From a virus: a stretch of DNA of 62,080 bases. Within the stretch, counting starts at the first letter, position 1. Every line of letters starts with the position of its first letter. The notes under the pieces were generated by a model. It was given only the letters and a program-made list of their open reading frames with translations. It ran no database searches and was not told where the DNA came from. The stretch lies in IMG/VR virus record IMGVR_UViG_3300043568_002015, positions 1-62,080 of that record; one strand, given 5' to 3'. The translations under genes and the position numbers were made by a program. Below are positions 54,136 through 60,719 of this stretch, in pieces.

Positions 54136-54160
54136 TCTCTGCGTAAGTAGATCGTTAAAC

Positions 54161-54186
54161 AAAAACCCACTTCGGTGGGTTTTTTG
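54161..54186 (+). terminator. Terminator after gp23
   Basis: ACCCAC/GTGGGT stem with TTCG tetraloop (54165-54180), flanked by A and U runs (six T after the stem). Lies 26 bases after the gp23 stop. Confidence 0.93.
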
Positions 54187-54260
54187 TTGACTGTATGATC
54201 TTGTGCTAAATATATTTGCTCGTGTTTTAAATACACACACATTCACACAAGGAGAAAACT

Positions 54261-54512
54261 ATGAGCAAAACACCTTACGAGATTCGTCTCGAACTCTTAA
54301 AGCTGGCTAAGGATTCACTCTATGATCCAGTATTCCAAAAACGACAAAATCTTATGGACGAATTTATGGCCAAACGAGAAGTCTTTGTTGGGATGACAGG
54401 TCCCACACCGGAACAATTGGCGTTGAAATTCCCTATTATGCCAGATTTTCCTAGTACGGATACTATTATTGCAGAAGCTGAAAAACTTAATAATTTTGTA
54501 AGTCAGCAATAA
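54261..54512 (+). CDS. Small conserved protein after major capsid gene
   Basis: 83 residues: MSKTPYEIRLELLKLAKDSL, then MDEFMAKREVFVGMTGPTPE and FPIMPDFPSTDTIIAEAEKL. Small helical proteins with this KTPYEIR start are common just after gp23 in aquatic T4-like phages, of unknown function. It stands alone between two terminators and has a good AAGGAG ribosome site, so it must have its own promoter; GCTAAATA near 54207 and TTTAAATA near 54226 are weak late-type matches. Confidence 0.75.
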   Translation: MSKTPYEIRLELLKLAKDSLYDPVFQKRQNLMDEFMAKREVFVGMTGPTPEQLALKFPIMPDFPSTDTIIAEAEKLNNFVSQQ

Positions 54513-54514
54513 TT

Positions 54515-54537
54515 AAAAGCCCCGTGAGGGGCTTTTT
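54515..54537. terminator. Bidirectional terminator between convergent genes
   Basis: AAAAGCCCC and GGGGCTTTT with a GTGA loop, with U runs in both directions. It serves the plus-strand gene ending at 54512 and the minus-strand gene ending at 54544. Confidence 0.92.
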
Positions 54538-54543
54538 GTTGAC

Positions 54544-55131
54544 TCAATCTTCTTCCTCCTCATCGTCGTTACCCCAGATTACATCATCAGATTCTTGCAC
54601 CAGTCGGTCCCATGCAGACTTATCATCATATGCACGATAATAATCTTCGTTCTCTTTGAGTACACGAAACTGTCCTGGATACTTCAGTCCAATTACGGTG
54701 CTATCGGCGGCACGTAGAATATCACACACAGTCCAGGTACTACCGCACCCGGCTGATATACGTTTGAAGGGGCTATGTTTAATGTCGTCTTCTTTGAGGT
54801 ATCTTTCGAATTCAAATCCACGAAATATAATACGAGTAATACCACGGTCTCGGTTATGCAGTCGGATTTTATCAAATTCGGTCAATGCTGTGATGGCTGC
54901 ACAATTGTCGTCATCAATCGTGAGTAGACACTCTTTGAGTTTAATACTGCCTTTGGTTCGGGTATTGTCTGGTGTTTCCTTGGTGCTCCAAGGCAGACTG
55001 CAAGATACGTGATGTACGTAATATGATTCACCTTTGCATTTTACCACCCACATGGGTATGGTTGCATCTTCCAGGTGTTTTTTATTGAAGTGAAAAACTA
55101 ATTCTTTACAAGCATATTCAATCTATTGCAT
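54544..55131 (-). CDS. Conserved phage protein with in-frame UAG at codon 3
   Basis: 195 residues if read from the ATG at 55131. That ATG has an AAAGGA site six bases upstream, but its third codon (55123-55125) is UAG. After it, 23 coding-like codons (IEYACKELVFHFNKKHLEDA) lead without a break into the open frame from the next ATG at 55053 (MWVVKCKGESYYVHHV), which has no good ribosome site. The rest includes PWSTKETPDNTRTKGSIKLK, CLLTIDDDNCAAI, FKRISAGCGSTWTVCDILRA and an acidic tail. I recall the family as a conserved uncharacterised protein of T4-like phages whose N-terminus contains the ACKxLVF-like part; that needs an alignment. Fifteen bases upstream ends a CUA tRNA from the same promoter. 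Function unknown. Confidence 0.72.
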
Positions 55132-55146
55132 TTTATTTCCTTTAAG

Positions 55147-55223
55147 TGGTGGCCCAATTGGGATTTGAACCCAAATCTTGACATTTAGAGTGTCCTGTTC
55201 TAACCATTAAAAACTATTAGGCC
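55147..55223 (-). tRNA. tRNA with CUA anticodon (amber suppressor)
   Basis: Acceptor GGCCTAA (5') pairs with TTGGGCC, discriminator A and encoded CCA at 55147-55149. D stem GTTT/GAAC, T stem TTGGG/CCCAA with loop TTCAAAT. Anticodon loop CTCTAAA places U33 before C-U-A (anticodon bases at 55188-55186) and A37, so it should read UAG. Weak points: the D loop is 10 bases and lacks A14, and the top pair of the anticodon stem is G-A. The short variable loop excludes Leu, Ser and Tyr types; the charged amino acid cannot be told. Confidence 0.82.
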
Positions 55224-55231
55224 ATGTATTT

Positions 55232-55259
55232 ATTATACAGTAAACACCCAGGAAGTCAA
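55232..55259 (-). promoter_or_regulatory. Sigma70-type promoter for the tRNA and downstream gene
   Basis: On the minus strand TTGACT (55259-55254), 16-base spacer, TATAAT (55237-55232). Transcription would start within a few bases of the tRNA 5' end at 55223. The -10 overlaps a late-type AATAAATA (55227-55234), so both early and late transcription are conceivable. Confidence 0.75.
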
Positions 55260-55266
55260 TTTTTTC

Positions 55267-55274
55267 GATAAATA
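55267..55274 (+). promoter_or_regulatory. Late-type promoter octamer GATAAATA
   Basis: Plus-strand GATAAATA 67 bases before the gene at 55342, back to back with the tRNA promoter. Confidence 0.5.
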
Positions 55275-55292
55275 ATCATGTTCACAAGAATT

Positions 55293-55312
55293 CTCGGAGT
55301 CGCCACTCCGAG
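55293..55312 (+). other. 5'-leader hairpin
   Basis: CTCGGAGT (55293-55300) and ACTCCGAG (55305-55312) form a perfect 8-bp stem with CGCC loop in the leader of the gene at 55342, about 20 bases after the expected late transcription start. There is no U run, so it is more likely a stabiliser or leader structure than a terminator. Confidence 0.6.
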
Positions 55313-55341
55313 CAGCCTAGAACGCTAACAGGAGAAATAAA

Positions 55342-56034
55342 ATGGCAAGAGGTTTAAAAATTACACGCACAGAAACAGCAACAGGTCAGATTCATGATCG
55401 TTATGCAATGCAACAGTTAGTCAACGGATCACCCGTTGGTGGTACAGGTGGCCTAACCAGTCAGACTGGTAACCAAATTGCACCCAGAGTCAAAATTGGT
55501 GGTAATGCAGAAGCTGCTGGGTCTATTAGCACACAGAAAGGTTCCAAGAAATTTCGCGTAACTGATGGGACAAATACTGGGGTATGCACACTGGTTAATT
55601 TAGCTACACCAACAGCAGCCAGCACCATGAGTATTCGTGTTGACACTGCAACATTGACAGCAGGGACTGCCAATGCGTATGTGGCATCGGGCGCAAGTAC
55701 CAGTGCTTTTGTAACTGGTACATTTGCAGGTCCAGTGGCATTGGCAGTGGGGCAAGTGGTTTTAGGCACTGGCGCAACTGGCACAGTTACCATCACTGCG
55801 GTCAACACCACAAGTAACGTCACAGTGGGTTATACAAGTCAGACATTCGCCAACGTAGCTGGTGGTACTTTCTATACTACTGTTTATGCTAGCCGTATTT
55901 CCAACAAGTATGTTCGTGATTTTGGTAATAATGGCAATCCACAAGCTGGTACAATTGGTGGTTTTAACCCTAATGAATATCGTTATCACTTGGCAGAACC
56001 TGACAGCATATTCGTAAAAGTAGCTTACGCTTAA
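55342..56034 (+). CDS. Virion structural protein, possible decoration protein
   Basis: 230 residues: MARGLKITRTETATGQIHDR, then KGSKKFRVTDGTNTGVCTLV near residue 55, a Thr/Ala/Val-rich beta region, and a C-terminal SRISNKYVRDFGNNGNPQAG ending in YRYHLAEPDSIFVKVAYA. The KKFRVTDG...GVCTL feature is common in small structural proteins of aquatic T4-like phages. It stands alone with its own late-type promoter, leader hairpin, GGAGAA ribosome site and terminator, as expected of an abundant virion protein. Head decoration or tail component cannot be separated from sequence. Confidence 0.65.
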   Translation: MARGLKITRTETATGQIHDRYAMQQLVNGSPVGGTGGLTSQTGNQIAPRVKIGGNAEAAGSISTQKGSKKFRVTDGTNTGVCTLVNLATPTAASTMSIRVDTATLTAGTANAYVASGASTSAFVTGTFAGPVALAVGQVVLGTGATGTVTITAVNTTSNVTVGYTSQTFANVAGGTFYTTVYASRISNKYVRDFGNNGNPQAGTIGGFNPNEYRYHLAEPDSIFVKVAYA

Positions 56035-56055
56035 TTTACTGTTGTCAACACAACG

Positions 56056-56079
56056 AAAAGCGGCTGAGGCCGCTTTTTG
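56056..56079 (+). terminator. Terminator after 55342-56034
   Basis: GCGGC/GCCGC stem with TGAG loop (56060-56073), preceded by AAAA and followed by TTTTT. Lies about 22 bases after the stop. Confidence 0.9.
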
Positions 56080-56105
56080 TTTCAAGAAACAACTGGTTGT
56101 GCCAG

Positions 56106-56113
56106 CATAAATA
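56106..56113 (+). promoter_or_regulatory. Late-type promoter octamer CATAAATA for the right fibre operon
   Basis: CATAAATA directly after the terminator, 22 bases before the start at 56135. It heads the operon of five fibre-like genes. Confidence 0.55.
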
Positions 56114-56134
56114 TACTAAAACAGGGCTTGTGCA

Positions 56135-56605
56135 ATGACAACTTCTACCGTTAAGAACCTATCAGGCGATTACATCATAAATTCCACTCTGGTCACCATC
56201 AATGGTAACCTAGTGGTCACTGGTAATACCACCAGTATAAACAGTACTGACTTGATCGTTAATGATAATATCATCACATTAAATGGTAATGTCACTGGGG
56301 TACCGGTTTTGAATGCTGCGATATCAGTCAACCGCGGATCATCGGCCAATGTGCAATTACGCTGGAATGAAAGTTTTGATAAATGGCAGCTGACCAACAA
56401 CGGCAGTACTTTTGGCAATATCGCCACAACAGGTAATATCGACCTCACTGGGTTAACAATATTCGATACAGCCAACAGCGTGACATTATATTCGGGGGCA
56501 GTGAGCAGTGGACAAACAGGACTATACGTAGACAATTCCGGTGACGTTCAACAAGAACTGATATCCAAGAACGCAGCAATTTCATATAGTATTATTTTCG
56601 GATAG
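56135..56605 (+). CDS. Small fibre-like structural protein
   Basis: 156 residues. NGNLVVTGNTTSINSTDLIV followed by NDNIITLNGNVTG and NRGSSANVQLRWNESFDKWQ is a motif shared by many phage tail-fibre proteins: a short beta-structured shaft and then a compact domain. The end (GLYVDNSGDVQQELISKNAA) is variable. First gene of the right fibre operon. It stops with UAG, backed up by UAA after one sense codon. Possibly a fibre connector or short fibre. Confidence 0.65.
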   Translation: MTTSTVKNLSGDYIINSTLVTINGNLVVTGNTTSINSTDLIVNDNIITLNGNVTGVPVLNAAISVNRGSSANVQLRWNESFDKWQLTNNGSTFGNIATTGNIDLTGLTIFDTANSVTLYSGAVSSGQTGLYVDNSGDVQQELISKNAAISYSIIFG

Positions 56606-56613
56606 GATTAAAA

Positions 56614-56928
56614 ATGGCAATACAAAACACTCGTCTAACCAATGGTACAGCCGCCAACATTTTTGCTAGTACAGGGTCAAATGCAATCACTACATTACAT
56701 TTATGTAACACCACTGGTGCTACAGTAACTTGCAACGTATACCTGGTGACAGGAGCTGGCATCATTGCCAGTGCCAACAATGCAATATATGCCAATGTGA
56801 CCATAACAGCTCAAAATACATATATTGTATCCACTGAAAAATTTATTTTATCTGATGGCGACAGTCTCCGTGCCAATTGTTCAGCGGCCAATTCAGTAAC
56901 AGCCACTGTCAGCACATTTGGGATTTAA
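56614..56928 (+). CDS. Small beta-rich virion protein
   Basis: 104 residues: MAIQNTRLTNGTAANIFAST, then TTLHLCNTTGATVTCNVYLV and NTYIVSTEKFILSDGDSLRA. This looks like a single beta-sandwich domain found in tail-associated proteins of aquatic phages. It lies eight bases after the previous gene and two before the next. Function unknown; decoration or fibre accessory. Confidence 0.6.
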   Translation: MAIQNTRLTNGTAANIFASTGSNAITTLHLCNTTGATVTCNVYLVTGAGIIASANNAIYANVTITAQNTYIVSTEKFILSDGDSLRANCSAANSVTATVSTFGI

Positions 56929-56930
56929 CC

Positions 56931-57356
56931 ATGGGAAAACTTCTTAAGAACCCAGACATTGCCCCTGGTGTGCTGGGGGTGCGATTGCCTGTGGTCACAT
57001 CAGCATTGAGTGATGCACCAGTTGATGGCATCATTCGGTTTAACACAACCAACAGCAAGGTGGAATTTTATTACAATGGTAATTGGAACCAGATTGCAAA
57101 AATTGGTACAGTGAGTATCACTGTGGATGATTTAGTAGGTGACGGAACAACCACAGTGTTTACCATGAGCCAGAGTGAATCAGATGCCACCAACATAGTG
57201 GTAACAATAGGTGGAGTTTATCAGTTACCCGGCACAAACTACACAGTCAGTGGTACTGGTATCACGTTTACCAGTGCACCACCTGCCCCCAGTTTACCTG
57301 CCAGTCCTAACCGTATAAACATTATACACAACTTAAATAGTACCAACGCTGCCTAA
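56931..57356 (+). CDS. Fibre-associated structural protein
   Basis: 141 residues from the ATG at 56931. A start further upstream would overlap the previous gene and add 18 residues without a ribosome site. DAPVDGIIRFNTTNSKVEFY then YNGNWNQIAKIGTVSITVDD is a motif of fibre adaptor proteins, and DLVGDGTTTVFTMSQSESDA, IVVTIGGVYQLPGTNYTVSG is a second beta domain typical of phage fibre attachment. Function inferred as a fibre or adaptor. Confidence 0.65.
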   Translation: MGKLLKNPDIAPGVLGVRLPVVTSALSDAPVDGIIRFNTTNSKVEFYYNGNWNQIAKIGTVSITVDDLVGDGTTTVFTMSQSESDATNIVVTIGGVYQLPGTNYTVSGTGITFTSAPPAPSLPASPNRINIIHNLNSTNAA

Positions 57357-57365
57357 GGACGGACA

Positions 57366-60300
57366 ATGGCAATAGGACGAATTTCCGGCCCAATGTTATA
57401 CAGCAACCTGGATCGCCAGGGTGCTAATTTAACAATTGATACTGATTTAATTACATTTGATGTAATTAATCGTCGGCTGGGTGTCAATAATCTATATCCA
57501 GGGTATGATATCGATGCCCCTGGTAATGTGCGGCTAGCCAATATCATAGTATCAGGCAATACCATAACCAGCAATACTGGTAAAATTGGACTGGGTAGTA
57601 TTGGTAATTTAGTAGTCACTGGCGGCGTTGCAAACAACATTGTCGTCACTGACGGATTGGGCAATTTAAGTTTTGTAACTGTAGCATCATTGACAGGTGC
57701 TATCATTGGTAATGCTATAGCAATAGGAATACCAACTGATGGTAATCTGACCTCCAATGTGGGATATGATGGTTGGTTATCAACTACCACTGTGACTGAT
57801 GCCATAGATAATTTGAATCAAATGTCATTGAATATTGGCCAGGGTACATTTGTTGGTAACGCACAATTCACAGCCAATATTGTAGCTGGTGCCAGTCCAC
57901 AAACAGTGAGATTTACTGGAACATACAGCGGTACCCCCAATACTTATTATTGGGATTTTGGTGACGGTACGACCAGTACCAGTGGCTCAGCAGTGACAAA
58001 AACATACAGCAACGTTCTTGGTGGTACATTTACGGTTTATTTCCGTGCCAGCAACAGCAGTGGGACCTGGGGCGGTAATGCTGCATTGGGTGCAATTGGT
58101 AGTGTTGATGATTTCACTCGCACTAACTATATCACATTATATACACCCAATCCCATACCTGCATTCACAGCCAATGTCAGTAGTCTAAACTCTGGCAACA
58201 CCATACTATTGACTGATACCAGTCAGTATGCCACCAGCTATAACATTTTCTGGGGCGATGGCACTACTGTTAGTAACTTGGCAGTGGCAGGAACACAACG
58301 TCATACATATACCAATTCGGGCGGTGATACTACGTATAGTATCATTCTCCAGGCCAACAGCAGTACTGCTGGACCAACTGTGGTATCAGTTAACAGCGCA
58401 CCCACAACTGAAAAAGTCTACAGCACACATACACCCAGTATTACGGCCAACGTCTCTAGAGTAATTAACTGGGAAGCCAACGGTGGTGGCACAGTGGGTT
58501 ATACTAACACCACAGCCACCAGTCCCGGATCAGCAGCAACATTTGGTGCTCAACAGGTATATCAATATTGGTGGAGCGACGGTACAGCCAACAGCAACGT
58601 GGCCATTGGTTCAGCATCATCTGGCGATACCAGTCAGACCATCGCACATACATACACCATAAGTACAGCACAACAGATTGCTGGCAATACAGTGACTTAT
58701 TATAGTCTATTGAAATTATACAACGGCCATAGTTCGACTCCATTTACTAGTACCAATGTTAGTATCATTGTTGAACCCAGTGTGCGTAGTAACATACAGG
58801 CACGTGCCAACATCGTCAGTGATGCAACTGGCGATACTGCACGTAGTGGATATATTTTCACTGATTATAACAACTATGATCGTGCATTGTTTACTTTTGA
58901 TACGGCAGCTCAACACGCCACTGTGTATAACTGGGGTTGGGGTGATGGTTCGGACTCAGGCAACCTTAGTGAGGGCGCAGCTGGTACCACAACTGGTGCC
59001 AATATTACTCATGCGTATACTGCAACTGGTAGCAAAACAGCCAATCTGACTGTATTCGGTACACCAGGAACTCTAGCGCAAAGCAACAGTAAATCACTGA
59101 CCATCACCATTAACAGCAACCCTGCAACACCTGGTAATCTCAGCACCAAGACATTGACCATGAGTAGTGCTAGCCAGGGCACTGGCCCATTGTTGGCAGC
59201 GGGTGCCCGCGATAACACCAGCGGTAACATTGCTGCCAATGCCTCATCAGTGACACGATATACCAGTACTACACCAATCGTAACCAGCACAATTACACAG
59301 GCCAACAGCTCTGTTTCTGGTACTTTGACCGCAGTGGTCAACGGTACAGGTGATGGTAATACATCATTTAGTACTGGTACCAATGCAACAGGTACATATA
59401 CCAGCTTGGTAGTTTCTGCTGATGCAGATGCCCATAGTGCAATAGCAGCAACGTATCCCAGTGGATTCTATAAAGTATTCAGCGCACATTCCAGCAAAGC
59501 TCTAATCGGATTTGGTCTGGGCTATAACGATGTCAATCTAAATCACAGCGCGGCCGGAAAAACCAATAATATTGGATTTGTCAAAGACGACGTAACCAGT
59601 GTACCAACTTTGGTAACCAGTGGTGTTACCATGTCCAATGTGGCAGCGACCACTATACGTTATATATCTGGTGTTCCTTACTATCAAGCAGGTGGAAACG
59701 TTGTCATACAAGGGCTGCAAGCATACAATTGGATTGGCCAGACTTATACCAGTTCAACACCATTTAGCATTGCGGCCAATGCCACTCTGGCAGAAAGTAC
59801 AACTGGTACTATTGCCACAACGCAGACAAAAACTTACGCACAGTTAGATGGCTCAACCACATATCTATTCAGCGGTACACCCAAGGCCAATACTGGTAAT
59901 ACCATCACTAACAGCTATACATTTGGTAATATATATCTGAGTGTAAACGGAACAGCAGCCGCAGTGGGCAACGTAAGTGCTACATTGACCAGTGTCAACG
60001 GAGCAAGTACAGCGGTATCATTGCCAGCATTGATCAATGTCTACAGCAGTACGTATTCAGGATTTGATGAGACCAGCATCGGATGTCTGGCTGGTACAGC
60101 CAACAGCACAGTGGCCAAACGTGTGACATTGTACAGCAGCAATATTACCACTCCTGTATATGCCAATACCAGTACTAACTATTACACAGCCAACACCTGG
60201 ACTGGGTCACAAACTGTGGCTAATACCAGCGAAGCTATTTTACGCTGGGGTAATTTAAAAGTAAATACGACTAACTACAGTGCTGGCTACTTGCCACCTG

Positions 60301-60719
60301 GTCCAAATTTAGCAGTATCTGGTGGACGAACAACCACACAAAACTTTAAAATTGCGTTTCAGCGTCCCATCATGCAGAACTTTAAGTTCATATTTACTGG
60401 ACGACTTGCTGGACTATATGTGGCAGCACCTGGAACCAAATTGACAGACACCGCCAGTACGCTAAATGGTTGGATGAATGCCAATGTGGCATACGGTGGT
60501 GCAGGTTATCCTGGTGATAACGTAGCAGCCGGTGGTAATGGTAACCCTGGCTGTGCAGTGGGAACGACGGTACCAACCAGCACTTTTGTCAGTAATGTAG
60601 CGTATACTTTAACTTTAGGATCAGCAGATTTGAGCAACAGCGCCATACATCAATGTTTACTTAACGTAGTGTTAGGTCCCAATGATTTTATAAGTAATAT
60701 TTGGATAGGATCGGCATAA
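57366..60719 (+). CDS. Large fibre protein with PKD-like domains
   Basis: 1117 residues. The first 150 residues are a fibre head (MAIGRISGPMLYSNLDRQGA, RLGVNNLYPGYDIDAPGNVR, then VSGNTITSNTGKIGLGSI). From about 165 several PKD-like Ig modules follow, each with a D/W-F/G-DG signature: YYWDFGDGTTSTSG, YNIFWGDGTTVSN, QYWWSDGTANSN, YNWGWGDGSDSGN, and HTYTI or HAYTA strand endings. The C-terminal part (GYNDVNLNHSAAGKTNNIGF, TNNFKFIFTG-type segment) is a large beta domain ending in AIHQCLLNVVLGPNDFISNI. PKD domains usually bind polysaccharide or other surface molecules. Probably a receptor-binding or side tail fibre. Confidence 0.75.
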   Translation: MAIGRISGPMLYSNLDRQGANLTIDTDLITFDVINRRLGVNNLYPGYDIDAPGNVRLANIIVSGNTITSNTGKIGLGSIGNLVVTGGVANNIVVTDGLGNLSFVTVASLTGAIIGNAIAIGIPTDGNLTSNVGYDGWLSTTTVTDAIDNLNQMSLNIGQGTFVGNAQFTANIVAGASPQTVRFTGTYSGTPNTYYWDFGDGTTSTSGSAVTKTYSNVLGGTFTVYFRASNSSGTWGGNAALGAIGSVDDFTRTNYITLYTPNPIPAFTANVSSLNSGNTILLTDTSQYATSYNIFWGDGTTVSNLAVAGTQRHTYTNSGGDTTYSIILQANSSTAGPTVVSVNSAPTTEKVYSTHTPSITANVSRVINWEANGGGTVGYTNTTATSPGSAATFGAQQVYQYWWSDGTANSNVAIGSASSGDTSQTIAHTYTISTAQQIAGNTVTYYSLLKLYNGHSSTPFTSTNVSIIVEPSVRSNIQARANIVSDATGDTARSGYIFTDYNNYDRALFTFDTAAQHATVYNWGWGDGSDSGNLSEGAAGTTTGANITHAYTATGSKTANLTVFGTPGTLAQSNSKSLTITINSNPATPGNLSTKTLTMSSASQGTGPLLAAGARDNTSGNIAANASSVTRYTSTTPIVTSTITQANSSVSGTLTAVVNGTGDGNTSFSTGTNATGTYTSLVVSADADAHSAIAATYPSGFYKVFSAHSSKALIGFGLGYNDVNLNHSAAGKTNNIGFVKDDVTSVPTLVTSGVTMSNVAATTIRYISGVPYYQAGGNVVIQGLQAYNWIGQTYTSSTPFSIAANATLAESTTGTIATTQTKTYAQLDGSTTYLFSGTPKANTGNTITNSYTFGNIYLSVNGTAAAVGNVSATLTSVNGASTAVSLPALINVYSSTYSGFDETSIGCLAGTANSTVAKRVTLYSSNITTPVYANTSTNYYTANTWTGSQTVANTSEAILRWGNLKVNTTNYSAGYLPPGPNLAVSGGRTTTQNFKIAFQRPIMQNFKFIFTGRLAGLYVAAPGTKLTDTASTLNGWMNANVAYGGAGYPGDNVAAGGNGNPGCAVGTTVPTSTFVSNVAYTLTLGSADLSNSAIHQCLLNVVLGPNDFISNIWIGSA

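Noticed and set aside
55053-55131. Treating 55053 as the simple start of the minus-strand gene
   Set aside because: It avoids the UAG but has no ribosome site at proper distance and leaves 23 coding-like codons and a good start region unexplained; kept as the alternative.
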